Shown in pieces: positions 24,172 through 33,009 of a stretch of DNA of 64,000 nt; the first letter of the stretch is position 1; each line of letters begins with the position of its first letter. Source of the DNA: Deltaproteobacteria bacterium (GTDB taxonomy: Bacteria; Myxococcota_A; UBA796; SXON01); assembly GCA_947445035.1 (NCBI GenBank), contig CANFCK010000021.1, positions 1 to 64,000 of the forward strand, in the 5' to 3' direction. The position numbers and the translations under genes were made by a program. The notes under the pieces were generated by a model. The model was not told the DNA's origin. It was given only the letters and a program-made list of their open reading frames with translations, and did no database searches.

Positions 24172-26900
24172 TGCGCGCGGCGGCCGTGGCGCTCCTGCTC
24201 GGGGCCTGTACTTCGGACCCCGGGACCGACCCGGCAACCAAGTATGCCGGACCGATTCTGGAGCACGTCGTTCCCGGCAGCCCCGTCGAGGGGGTCGCGG
24301 TGCCGCTGACGGTCGCCGCCACGGACAGCGAGGGCGTGGCTCAGGTCGGCCTCTACTACCGCACCGCCGGGGACGGGACCTGGCGGCCGGCGGCGATGGA
24401 GGCCACCGGCGACAGCTACGCGGCGGTGGTGCCGGCCGAGGCTGTGGAGGCTCCCGCTCTGGAGTACTACTTCAGCGCCATCGACCTCGGTGACCCTGCG
24501 GCCACGAGCACCCTCCCCGCCACCGGTGGCACCCAGCCGTTTTCCCTCCCGGTCAGCGTGATCGGCCGGGCATTGCCGTACATCGAAGACTTCGAGTTCG
24601 ATGAGACCGAGTTCGCGGCGATCCAGACCGCGGGGTGGGTCAACGCCAGCCTCACCTTCAAGGGCTACGCTTGGGAACTATCGGCGGCACAAGCCGGCAG
24701 TGGTAGCTACTCGGTTTACCACGCCCGCGGCAGCAGCGAGGTCGCCATCGCACCCGACGATTGGCTGATTTCGCCGCCGATCGACCTGTCCGCGGTCGCC
24801 GACGCGCAGGTCCGTTGGCAAGAATACGCGGTCTCGCCCGGCCGCGCGAAGCACGGGCTGTACATCAGCCCGGGCAGCTTCGACCCCGCTGACGGCGAGT
24901 TCGTCGCGGTCGCCGACGCCCTCCCGGCTGCGGGTGACCGCACGTGGGGCGAAAGCGCCAACTACGACCTCAGCGCCTGGGTCGGCAACGTCGTCTACCT
25001 AGCATGGCGATTCGAGGGCACCGACGGCGACGACTGGTACTTCGACGACGTGGAGGTCACGGCGCTGCAGCCCGATCTGAGCGCCGCGTTCGTCGTGAGC
25101 CCCTCGCCCATACACCCCGGAAACAGCGGCGCCATCGTGGTCACAGTGGCCAACGCCGCCACGGTCGACGCGGCGGAGGTGTCGGTCACCGTCGAGTTCC
25201 CCGAGGCCGGCGCGCGCGTGGCCGGGGGCACCCAATCGGTCGGCGCGCTGGCGGTCGGCGCTTCGGTCGATGCCACCTTCGAACTGACCATTGACGCGAG
25301 CACGGCGGACAACAGCTACGTTCCGATCACCGTCACCGTCAGCACCGCAGAGCGCTCCGAGGCGATGGCCGGGAAGGTGCTGGTCGGCGAGTCGAGCAGC
25401 GCCGCGGTCGATTGGGATGGCCTCTCCGAGGGCACGCTGAAGCTGACGGTGGGCGTCGGCGATCCCGACGCACCCGACTGGTCTACGGTCCTGGTCAGCG
25501 GCGTGGCTCCCGCCGACATCACCCGCTACGCGGCAGACATCACCGATGCATGGGCCTATTTGCCCCCTGAAGCGGGGGAGAATCGGTGGTGGGTGGAAGC
25601 CGACTCGGAATCCGGCGGCATCATCGACAGCTTCAGCATCCGCTTTGGGGGCGAAAGTTTCGAATCGACGATGGCCCCGCTCGCCATCGACGCCCTCGGA
25701 GACGGCGTCTGCTACCTGCCCGCGCCGCCCGACATCACGGTGTCCGCGGTCGAGACGACGCCCAGCGAGCTGGACCCGGGCACGGCCGGATTTTCGGTGA
25801 GCTTCATCGCGACCAACCGAGGGGCGGGAACGTCCGGGCCGGTGTGGGCAACGCTCGAATCGACCGACGCCGATCTCACGGTCACTTCCGGTGGCCCCAT
25901 CGAAATCGACGCCGACATCCTGGAGTATGGTGAGCGCATCACGCTCACCGACGCCTTTGTAGCCGACGTGGCGCTCAGTCACGTCAACTCCAAAGACCTC
26001 ACCGCGCGGGTGATCCTCAGCGACGGTGTAGAAACCTGGACGGTACCCGTCGCGTTTGCCGTGCCGTTCCCGGTGCCGACCATCACCGGCGTCACCATCG
26101 ACGATGACGGTGGCGACGGCATTCTCGACCCCAACGAGGGCGCCGAGCTCGAGTTCCGCGTCACCAACCTCGGGGATGAGAGCACCTCGGGGCAGGTCTT
26201 CGCCATCCTGTCTGTCGAGGCGACGTCAACCGCGGGTGCCATCGCCGACGACAACGACGAGAGCGTCGGCTCGTTGAGCCCGGACGACACCAACACCGTC
26301 GATCGACTGTTTGTCGAGGTGGACACCAGCGCGCCCGGCGACACGGTGGACCTGCTCCTGACCCTCACCGACAGCCTTCGCACCTACGAAGCGCGGATGC
26401 AGTTGGTCCTCGGCGAAGCCCCATGGCAGCCGATGAGCGACGCGGGCGACGCGGATGACGACGTGATCGCTCCCGGTGACTTCGAGGTCGTGAGCGGAAG
26501 TTACCGCTACGTCGATGGCACCTTGCAGATGCGCCTGGTCAGTCGCGACACGTCGGACCAGGCCCACCTGTTCGTAGAGGCATGGGCCACTTCCCCCGCC
26601 GCCGACTACGGCATCTACCGCATGCTCGCCCAGTCCGGCACCGGCTCGCTGCAAGGCTACGATTTCAGCTCGGGGACCTTCTACGACCTCGACGACCCCA
26701 CCATCAGCTATCCGGACGCCTACACCGTGCAGTTCGACTTGCCGGTGGAGTACATGAAGCTGGCGTTCGACGAGATCAGCATCGGCTTCGGCGCCGGTTG
26801 GTGCGGCGAGCCCGACTACTACTGCGACCACTACCCCGACGCCTGGGGCTACCCGTATACCGGCTACGACCCCAGCAACTGGTTCAACATGGAGTGGTAG
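24171..26900 (+). CDS. Large multi-domain secreted lipoprotein, CARDB-like
   Basis: 909 aa from ATG 24171 (shares one base with the previous stop). The signal peptide is MRAAAVALLLGAC (Cys 13). Order seen: an Ig-like domain at about residues 25-120 (VPLTVAATDSEGVAQVGLYY); a cleaved-adhesin/MAM-like jelly roll at about 135-300 (YIEDFEFDE, DDWLISPPIDLSA, DDWYFDDVEVTA); several CARDB/APHP-like adhesion domains (IHPGNSGAIVVTVANAATVD, LDPGTAGFSVSFIATNRGAG, DGGDGILDPNEGAELEFRVT); and a C-terminal beta-rich domain with a late WCGEPDYYCDHYPD Cys pair. No catalytic residues are recognised. It is the last gene of the operon and probably an extracellular adhesin or matrix component. Confidence 0.7.
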   Translation: MRAAAVALLLGACTSDPGTDPATKYAGPILEHVVPGSPVEGVAVPLTVAATDSEGVAQVGLYYRTAGDGTWRPAAMEATGDSYAAVVPAEAVEAPALEYYFSAIDLGDPAATSTLPATGGTQPFSLPVSVIGRALPYIEDFEFDETEFAAIQTAGWVNASLTFKGYAWELSAAQAGSGSYSVYHARGSSEVAIAPDDWLISPPIDLSAVADAQVRWQEYAVSPGRAKHGLYISPGSFDPADGEFVAVADALPAAGDRTWGESANYDLSAWVGNVVYLAWRFEGTDGDDWYFDDVEVTALQPDLSAAFVVSPSPIHPGNSGAIVVTVANAATVDAAEVSVTVEFPEAGARVAGGTQSVGALAVGASVDATFELTIDASTADNSYVPITVTVSTAERSEAMAGKVLVGESSSAAVDWDGLSEGTLKLTVGVGDPDAPDWSTVLVSGVAPADITRYAADITDAWAYLPPEAGENRWWVEADSESGGIIDSFSIRFGGESFESTMAPLAIDALGDGVCYLPAPPDITVSAVETTPSELDPGTAGFSVSFIATNRGAGTSGPVWATLESTDADLTVTSGGPIEIDADILEYGERITLTDAFVADVALSHVNSKDLTARVILSDGVETWTVPVAFAVPFPVPTITGVTIDDDGGDGILDPNEGAELEFRVTNLGDESTSGQVFAILSVEATSTAGAIADDNDESVGSLSPDDTNTVDRLFVEVDTSAPGDTVDLLLTLTDSLRTYEARMQLVLGEAPWQPMSDAGDADDDVIAPGDFEVVSGSYRYVDGTLQMRLVSRDTSDQAHLFVEAWATSPAADYGIYRMLAQSGTGSLQGYDFSSGTFYDLDDPTISYPDAYTVQFDLPVEYMKLAFDEISIGFGAGWCGEPDYYCDHYPDAWGYPYTGYDPSNWFNMEW

Positions 26901-26948
26901 CGGCGGCGGCAACGCGCGCCGCTGCGGGTGCGGCCGGGACGGCGGCGC

Positions 26949-27971
26949 CTAACCTTCGGGAGGAATCGCCCGCACTTCGGCGATGATCACGCCGGCCTCA
27001 AGCGCCTCCAGCTTGCCGACGTCGACTTCGACCACGTCGATCCAACGGTCCGCCGCCTTGGGGTCCTCCAGCACGATCTTCTCGAACTCGCTGGTGAACA
27101 TGATGCGCGGCGGGGTGATGTCGTCGCCCTTGGCCGGATTCAGGGTGCCAATCATGTCGGAGCGGTTGGCGCCGAGCACTCCTTCGACGGGCATTTCCTT
27201 TTCTTTGATCACGTTGCCTGCCGAGTCTTTCAGCGTCGCGACGACCCGTATGTCGGTCATCGGGAACTTGCTGTCGTTCTGCAAGCTGGCCGCCATGTCC
27301 GAGATGCCCTTCTTGGCTTTCTCGGCGGTCATCGTCCACGACGCGTTGCCGACGGTGACGTACTTGTCAGGGTTGTAGAGAGGGTCGTAGTCCTGCTTGG
27401 TCTTTTCGTCGGCCATGTAGTAGCCGGGGAGCACGGCATCGACCGGGGCGTACCCTTCTTTGCCTTCGAACCGGAGCTTGTACCAGCCACCACGCTTCCC
27501 GAGCAGCTCGGCCCGAGCGTCCTTCTTCAACGGTTGGACGTCGGCGGAGTTGGGGTTGGCCTCGGCCTTGAGCGACGCATCCTTCGCGGTGATGAACACC
27601 TCTTTGTAGCTGACGCCCCTTTCGCCCGACTCGTCGTGAATCTGCAACTGCTCGGTGGGAATCGAGTTCCTGAGCTGCACCGCGTACGCCGACATCCCCA
27701 GCGACGCGAGCACCATGACCGAAGCCATCGCACCCTTGACCATCGGGGAGAGGCCGACACTGCCGTCTGCGAGGTCCATCCCATCGAGCTCATCGGGGCG
27801 CAGCGCCACCTTCAGCTCGGGGATCTCGACCGCGTAGAGCCATTCGGAGGCGCCCGGCGGCTGCACGATGTCGCCGCCCCCGATCTCGCCTTTTTTGGCA
27901 AGCTGCTTGAGCTCGTCCATGCCACCGGCCGAGAAAGACTGGCCACGCACGTTTACCATCCACCGAGACAT
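26949..27971 (-). CDS. GYF_2/SH3-domain membrane protein
   Basis: 340 aa. The N-terminal 65 residues resemble a GYF_2 (DUF4339-type) domain: WMVNVRGQSFSAGGMDELKQ, then GGGDIVQPPGASEWLYAVEI. A single membrane helix lies at about residues 78-100 (GAMASVMVLASLGMSAYAV). Next is a bacterial SH3-like domain (SLKAEANPNSADVQPLKK to GWYKLRFEGKEGYAPVDAVL). A C-terminal domain of about 150 residues has a DIRVVATLKDSAGNVIKE strand pattern, like the FxLYD-type domains of secreted proteins. GYF_2 domains face the cytoplasm; the rest would be outside the inner membrane. Function unknown. It is divergent from the flavodoxin-like gene across 102 bases. Confidence 0.65.
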   Translation of the reverse strand: MSRWMVNVRGQSFSAGGMDELKQLAKKGEIGGGDIVQPPGASEWLYAVEIPELKVALRPDELDGMDLADGSVGLSPMVKGAMASVMVLASLGMSAYAVQLRNSIPTEQLQIHDESGERGVSYKEVFITAKDASLKAEANPNSADVQPLKKDARAELLGKRGGWYKLRFEGKEGYAPVDAVLPGYYMADEKTKQDYDPLYNPDKYVTVGNASWTMTAEKAKKGISDMAASLQNDSKFPMTDIRVVATLKDSAGNVIKEKEMPVEGVLGANRSDMIGTLNPAKGDDITPPRIMFTSEFEKIVLEDPKAADRWIDVVEVDVGKLEALEAGVIIAEVRAIPPEG

Positions 27972-28014
27972 GGCATTCCCCCGAGGGGGCGTGCATACCG
28001 TCCACGTCAGCCGC

Positions 28015-28033
28015 CGGTCAAGCCGGTTGACCG
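28015..28033. promoter_or_regulatory. Palindromic operator-like site
   Basis: A perfect inverted repeat, CGGTCAA-GCCGG-TTGACCG, lies in the 102-base gap between two divergent genes. A third half-site copy (TTGACCC) follows at 28038. The arrangement suits binding of a dimeric regulator acting on either gene. No regulator gene is next to it. Confidence 0.35.
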
Positions 28034-28073
28034 ACGATTGACCCTTGGGTAGGGAGAACGGACCGGTTCTACC

Positions 28074-28502
28074 TTGCCCTTCACTCCCAAACGGCTCCTG
28101 CTGACCTACGACGACGCCGGCGGCCGCTGCCGAGTCGTCGTGGCGCGGATGGAGCGGATGCTCGTCGACCGGGCGTTCGAGGTCACGGTCATCCCGCTCG
28201 CGGGCGCTCCAACCCAGCTTGATGGCTTCGATGGGGTGATCCTTGGTACCCCCGTTTCACTGCGTCGCGATGGTCCGACCCCGGCGGTGCTGGCGTGGAT
28301 CGACCGCGCGGAGGGGCTGGATGAAAGGAAGGTGGCGCTTTTCTCCACGTTCTGGCTCCGTCCCGGTACGTCGCTGCAGGTGCTGCGGCACCGACTGGCT
28401 GAGCTTGGCGTGGAAGTGGTCGTCGAGTTCGCCTATTGGCTGGGAAAGCCCGAGGATGGCGACCACGTGCTGCCCGCCGAGTGCATGGTGCGGATTCGCT
28501 GA
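28074..28502 (+). CDS. Flavodoxin-like protein
   Basis: 142 aa from TTG 28074; the frame is closed by TAG at 28050 and the TTG is the only start that keeps the first strand. A flavodoxin-type fold is suggested by LLLTYDDAGGRCRVVVARME, which matches the first strand, phosphate-binding loop and helix 1 (usual form Y-x-S-x-T-G-x-T). FDGVILGTPVSLRR and the later KVALFSTFWLRPG also fit. The loop lacks the usual Ser/Thr residues, so FMN binding is doubtful. It may belong with the menaquinone-type or regulatory flavodoxin-like proteins. Not clearly linked to a neighbour. Confidence 0.5.
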   Translation: MPFTPKRLLLTYDDAGGRCRVVVARMERMLVDRAFEVTVIPLAGAPTQLDGFDGVILGTPVSLRRDGPTPAVLAWIDRAEGLDERKVALFSTFWLRPGTSLQVLRHRLAELGVEVVVEFAYWLGKPEDGDHVLPAECMVRIR

Positions 28503-28543
28503 GCGCGCTCCACGCGCCTATACCGCGCCACCCGAGGACCTCC

Positions 28544-31132
28544 ATGAAACTCGTTCGCACCCTGCCTACAGGGCTGATCGTCGCGCTCGCGCTGCTCGCT
28601 CCCTCCGCCGCCGTCGCCGCGACCTTCCCGCCCGATGGCGACTGGATCGCGCTCGCGCAAGCCGGCTCGGGCATGGGGGACATCCTCGGCGACGGTCAGA
28701 ACAACGGCCGGGAGATCGTCGGAGACTCGACGGATGCCGCGGTTTTCGTCTATGTGGACGCCACCGACTTCATGGTCCGGCTCCGGCTGGACGCCGACCC
28801 GTTGCAGTCGGCGGGGGACCTACGCTCCTTCGGCTGGGGGCTGCTCTTCGACACCGACGGGGACTTCAGCGCGTACGAGTACGCCCTTCTGGCCAACGGC
28901 ATCGCCGAGGAGCTGGTCTTCGCCGAGAACACCTCGCCCGGCACCACCGGCGACCCTTCGGACCAGGCCGAAACCGACGTCGCCGGGTACCCGGTCCCCA
29001 CTGACTACACCGCGGGCACCGGCAACATCCAGGTCTCGACCGCGGCCACCAGCTTCAACGGCGACGCCGACTACTTCCTGGACTTCTCCATCCCTTTGGC
29101 CGACCTGCAAAGCGAGCTCGGCACCGGGCCACTGTATTTCATGGCCGGTACCTCCTCCAACGCCCGGTCGCTGTCGGTGGACCTCGCCGGCTGTGATGAC
29201 TCTGGCACCTGCACGCTCGCCGACGGGGCGTCCGACCTCACGTACCTTGACGGGACCCCGGCCACGGACACCGACGGCGACGGCGTCTACGACGTGACGG
29301 AGGACATCGACGGCGATGGCGACCCCTCCAACGACGACAGCGACGGCGACGGGGTGGCCGACTACCTCGACACCGACGATGACGACGATGGGCTTCTCAC
29401 CGCGATCGAAGGTGGCGGCGCCACCGACTACCTGGACGACGACAGCGACGACGACGGCCTGCTCGACGGGACCGAGGACGCCGACCTGGACGGGCTCGTC
29501 GACACCACCGAGTCGAACCCCACCCTCTGGGACACCGACGGCGACGATCTTTCGGACGGTCTGGAGGCCGGCCTCACCTCGGCCGAGGGCGCCGACACCG
29601 ACCTGGCGTTGTTTGTCGCGGACGCAGATCCCTCCACGACGACCGACCCCACGGACGCCGACTCCGACGACGATTTGTTGTCCGACGGCGACGAAGACCT
29701 CGATCAAGACGGCGACGTCGCCGCCCTCGAGACCGACCCCAACGACGCGGACACCGATGACGGAACCGTCGACGATGGCGTCGAAGTGGCCCGGGGTACC
29801 GACCCGCTCGACTCCGCCGACGACATCGTCCCGAGCGACAGCGACGGCGACGGACTGCTCGACTCCGACGAAGACGTCGACGGCGACGGGAACCCCAGCA
29901 GCGACGACAGCGACGGCGACGGCGTCGCGAACTACCTCGACACCGACGACGACGACGATGGCATCCTCACCGCGATCGAGGTCGGCGGGACCACCGACCA
30001 CCTGGACGACGACAGTGACGACGACGGGCTCCTCGATGGCACCGAAGACGCCGACCACGACGGCGCGGTCGGCGCTGGCGAGTCCGACCCCACCGCCTTC
30101 GACACCGACGGCGACGGCCTTTCCGACGGGCTTGAGTCCGGCCTCACCTCCCCAGAAGGGTCCAACACCGATGCCACGCTTTTCGTCGCCGACGCCGACC
30201 CGGCGACCACCACCGACCCGCTCGACGACGACACCGACGGCGACACCCTGACCGACGGGGCGGAGGACGACGACTCGGACGGCGCAGTGGGCGCCACCGA
30301 GACCGACCCCGACAACGCCGACACCGACGGCGGCACCGTCGACGACGGCACCGAGGTCGGCCGCGGCACCGATCCGCTCGATCCGACGGACGACGTGCCT
30401 CCGGTGGACACCGACGGAGACGGCCTCACCGACGACATCGAAGCGCTCGGCGGCACCGACCCGGAGGACGACGACACCGACGATGACGGGCTCACGGACG
30501 GCACCGAGGACGCTGACCATGACGGCACGGTCGACGACGACGAGACCGACCCGAACGACCGGGACACCGACGACGGCTCCGTGTCCGACGGTGACGAGGT
30601 GGCGGCGGGTACCGACCCCCTCGATGGCAGCGACGACGTGCCCGTCGTCGATCTCGACACCGACGACGACGGCCTCGACGACAGCGTGGAGCTCGACCTC
30701 GGGACGGATCCGACCAACCCCGACACCGACGGCGACGGCCTGACCGACGGCGAAGAGGTCAACGACGTCGGAACCGACCCCACCAACCCCGACACCGATG
30801 GGGGCTCGGTGCCCGACGGTGCGGAGGTGGACGCGGGCACCGATCCGCTCGACGGCACCGATGACGTGCCCGACACCGACCCCACCCTCGACACCGATGG
30901 CGACGGCCTCACCGACACCGAGGAAGAGGAGCTCGGGACCGACCCGGCGGACGAAGACACCGACGGCGATGGCGCACCAGACGGCGTGGAAGTCGAAGCG
31001 GGGAGCGACCCGCTCAGCGACGCCGACCTTCCCGACGGCCACTACCACGGAGGTTGTTCCTCCTCGGCGGGGTCGGCCTCGCTGCTCTCGCTCCTCGCCG
31101 CGGCGGCGCTCGTCCGCGGTCGGCGGTCCTGA
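28544..31132 (+). CDS. TSP3-repeat surface protein with MYXO-CTERM-like anchor
   Basis: 862 aa from ATG 28544 with GAGGA upstream. Signal peptide with cleavage after AVAA (about residue 27). Residues about 30-240 form a beta-sandwich-like domain. From about residue 245 to 830 the protein is an array of thrombospondin type 3-like calcium-binding repeats (DTDGDGLxD, DxDDDGLxDGTED). Within it, a block of 190 residues is duplicated in tandem. The end has [20 protein letters not shown] followed by a hydrophobic helix and RGRRS, matching the MYXO-CTERM type of sorting signal. Calcium-rigidified stalk on the cell surface is the likely role. It shares one base with the OmpA-like gene downstream, suggesting a joint function in the outer membrane. 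Confidence 0.8.
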   Translation: MKLVRTLPTGLIVALALLAPSAAVAATFPPDGDWIALAQAGSGMGDILGDGQNNGREIVGDSTDAAVFVYVDATDFMVRLRLDADPLQSAGDLRSFGWGLLFDTDGDFSAYEYALLANGIAEELVFAENTSPGTTGDPSDQAETDVAGYPVPTDYTAGTGNIQVSTAATSFNGDADYFLDFSIPLADLQSELGTGPLYFMAGTSSNARSLSVDLAGCDDSGTCTLADGASDLTYLDGTPATDTDGDGVYDVTEDIDGDGDPSNDDSDGDGVADYLDTDDDDDGLLTAIEGGGATDYLDDDSDDDGLLDGTEDADLDGLVDTTESNPTLWDTDGDDLSDGLEAGLTSAEGADTDLALFVADADPSTTTDPTDADSDDDLLSDGDEDLDQDGDVAALETDPNDADTDDGTVDDGVEVARGTDPLDSADDIVPSDSDGDGLLDSDEDVDGDGNPSSDDSDGDGVANYLDTDDDDDGILTAIEVGGTTDHLDDDSDDDGLLDGTEDADHDGAVGAGESDPTAFDTDGDGLSDGLESGLTSPEGSNTDATLFVADADPATTTDPLDDDTDGDTLTDGAEDDDSDGAVGATETDPDNADTDGGTVDDGTEVGRGTDPLDPTDDVPPVDTDGDGLTDDIEALGGTDPEDDDTDDDGLTDGTEDADHDGTVDDDETDPNDRDTDDGSVSDGDEVAAGTDPLDGSDDVPVVDLDTDDDGLDDSVELDLGTDPTNPDTDGDGLTDGEEVNDVGTDPTNPDTDGGSVPDGAEVDAGTDPLDGTDDVPDTDPTLDTDGDGLTDTEEEELGTDPADEDTDGDGAPDGVEVEAGSDPLSDADLPDGHYHGGCSSSAGSASLLSLLAAAALVRGRRS
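29303..30442 (+). repeat. Tandem duplication of a 570-base coding unit
   Basis: Two copies, 29303-29872 and 29873-30442, are offset by exactly 570 bases (190 codons). Matching landmarks: DGDGDPSNDDSDGDG and DGDGNPSSDDSDGDG; DTDDDDDGLLTAIEGGG and DTDDDDDGILTAIEVGG; LFVADADPSTTTDP and LFVADADPATTTDP. Copies are diverged but without length change. Confidence 0.8.
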
Positions 31133-32991
31133 TGTTGCCCCCCATCCCGGCACTCCCGATGCTCCTCCTCTCCGTCGCGCAGGCCGCCGAGCCGGTGGCC
31201 GACGGCGCCACGCCACAGATGAACGCCCAGACCTTTCGACCGTCGATGGACTCGCACGAGTTCCTCCGCGCCGTCGACTCCGACCTGGGCGCCGAGACCG
31301 TCGCGGCGCGGGCGGTGCTGTCCTACACCCTGGATCCGCTCAAATACACCGCCTGGGATGGCACCACCGAGACCCTCGTCGGCAGCCTCGTGCAGCTCGA
31401 CGCGATCGGCACCATCACCAGCGGCCCGGTGCGTGTAGGCATTGATCTCCCCGTGTTCATCCGCAGCTTCGGCAGCCGTGAGGACGACGCGACCGGCCTG
31501 GGCGATCTCACCATCGACGGCAAGCTCCGCATCCTGGACCCCGAGACGTCCAAGCTCGGTCTGGCGGTGAGTGGGCGGGTATTGGCGCCAAGCTCCACCG
31601 TTGGCGGCGCCCTGGGCACCGCGGGCGTCGGCGGCGGGTTGACGTTGAGTGCCGATGCCAATCTTGGCGACCGGCTGGACGCCGTGGTCAGCCTCGGCGC
31701 CGATTTCGCGCCGGAGGTGGTGATGGACCAGGCCACCTGGGGAACCCGGGCCGAGCTCCAAGCGGGGCTCGCGTACCACCTTTCGGATCGCTCGGGCGTG
31801 GCCGCGGAGGCGTATACCGCGGCGGTCCTCGCCGATCTGGCGAACGCGCGGTCGCGCCCCTCGGAGCTGCTGCTCGGCGGCTGGACGCGGCTGGGCCAGC
31901 GCGGTGGGCTGGTGATCCACCCGGCCGTGGGCTTCGGCCTGGACGACGCGATCACCGCGCCCGCGTTCCGCGCGATCCTGACCGTCGGCTGGGACCCGCT
32001 CGGGCCAGCGCGGCCCCCTGATCGTGACAAGGACGGCGTCGCCGACGCAGCGGACGCGTGCGTCGACGTGCCCGAAGACAAAGACGGCTACGCCGACGAG
32101 GATGGCTGCGCCGAGCTGGCCACCCTCGCCGTGAAGGTCGTCGACACCGACGGCGTCGCGGTTTCGGAGGCCTCGTGGGTCCTGGGCACCGACCCTGGCG
32201 CGCACGGGCAGTCCGAGCTGGTCCCGCTCCCCGCGGGGCCGGTGACCGTCTCGTCGTCCGGGAGCAGCGCCACCCCGACCATCCCCGCCGGCGGCGCGGT
32301 CGTCGCCGAGATCCAGGTGCCCGCCCCCCGCGGCATGCTCGCGGTCGAGATCGTCGACAAGCAGGGCAAGCCCGTCGTCGGCGCGCTCTGGTCCGCGAAG
32401 GGCCCGCGCGACGTGGCGGAGCAGACCGCCGGCAGCGTTCCCGTACGCCCCGGAGAGTACGCCCTCGCGGGCCGCGCCGAGGGCTACCGCGCCGCCCGCG
32501 CCAAGGTCTCCGTGATCAAGGATGGCTCTGCCACCCTCCGCCTGGAGATGGTGCCGGCGAAGGCCGCGCTGAAGGCGGAGAAGATCGAGATCAAGGACTC
32601 GGTGTACTTCGAGACCGCCAAGACCGTGATCAAGGCCGAGTCCTTTGCCCTGCTCGACGAGGTGGCCGAGGTGCTCCGCGACCACCCCGAGCTCACCAAG
32701 GTTCGCATCGAGGGCAACACCGACGCACGCGGGCCGGCGGCGGCCAACCAGAAGTTGTCGCAGGGGCGCGCCGAAGCGGTCAGCACCTACCTCGTCGCCA
32801 AGGGCGTCGCCGCCGGCCGACTGCAGGCCATCGGAAACGGCGAGAGCAAGCCGCTGGTCAAGGAAAAGAGCAAGGCCGACGAAGCCAAAAATCGCCGCGT
32901 CGACTTCGTGGTGGCCGAGCGCTCGGACGGCGCCGTGCAGGCGCCGGTCAAGATGCTCGACACCCCCGGCGACAAGCCCAAGGAAAAGTAG
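31132..32991 (+). CDS. OmpA-family outer membrane protein
   Basis: 619 aa from ATG 31132 (TGATG overlap with the TSP3 gene). Signal peptide ends near VAQA (about residue 18). Residues about 20-300 look like a beta-barrel of the OMP type, with alternating strands and a [11 protein letters not shown] end. One TSP3-like repeat follows ([20 protein letters not shown]). Two carboxypeptidase-regulatory-like beta-sandwiches come next (about 330-490). Last is an OmpA C-terminal peptidoglycan-binding domain (about 500-600: [40 protein letters not shown] with the Asp and Arg that hold diaminopimelate, RRVDFVV). Anchors the outer membrane to peptidoglycan, and may form the base for the TSP3 protein. Confidence 0.85.
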   Translation: MLPPIPALPMLLLSVAQAAEPVADGATPQMNAQTFRPSMDSHEFLRAVDSDLGAETVAARAVLSYTLDPLKYTAWDGTTETLVGSLVQLDAIGTITSGPVRVGIDLPVFIRSFGSREDDATGLGDLTIDGKLRILDPETSKLGLAVSGRVLAPSSTVGGALGTAGVGGGLTLSADANLGDRLDAVVSLGADFAPEVVMDQATWGTRAELQAGLAYHLSDRSGVAAEAYTAAVLADLANARSRPSELLLGGWTRLGQRGGLVIHPAVGFGLDDAITAPAFRAILTVGWDPLGPARPPDRDKDGVADAADACVDVPEDKDGYADEDGCAELATLAVKVVDTDGVAVSEASWVLGTDPGAHGQSELVPLPAGPVTVSSSGSSATPTIPAGGAVVAEIQVPAPRGMLAVEIVDKQGKPVVGALWSAKGPRDVAEQTAGSVPVRPGEYALAGRAEGYRAARAKVSVIKDGSATLRLEMVPAKAALKAEKIEIKDSVYFETAKTVIKAESFALLDEVAEVLRDHPELTKVRIEGNTDARGPAAANQKLSQGRAEAVSTYLVAKGVAAGRLQAIGNGESKPLVKEKSKADEAKNRRVDFVVAERSDGAVQAPVKMLDTPGDKPKEK

Positions 32992-33009
32992 CCGGCGCGC
33001 CCGCGACGA

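Noticed and set aside
26902..26925. GC-rich stem between the convergent genes at 26900 and 26949
   Set aside because: Only five pairs and no T-run; likely chance in GC-rich DNA.
28820..31216. A 798-codon minus-strand frame rich in Val and Gly
   Set aside because: It is the mirror of the Asp-rich TSP3 repeats; GAC codons read backwards give GTC. No motif is present.
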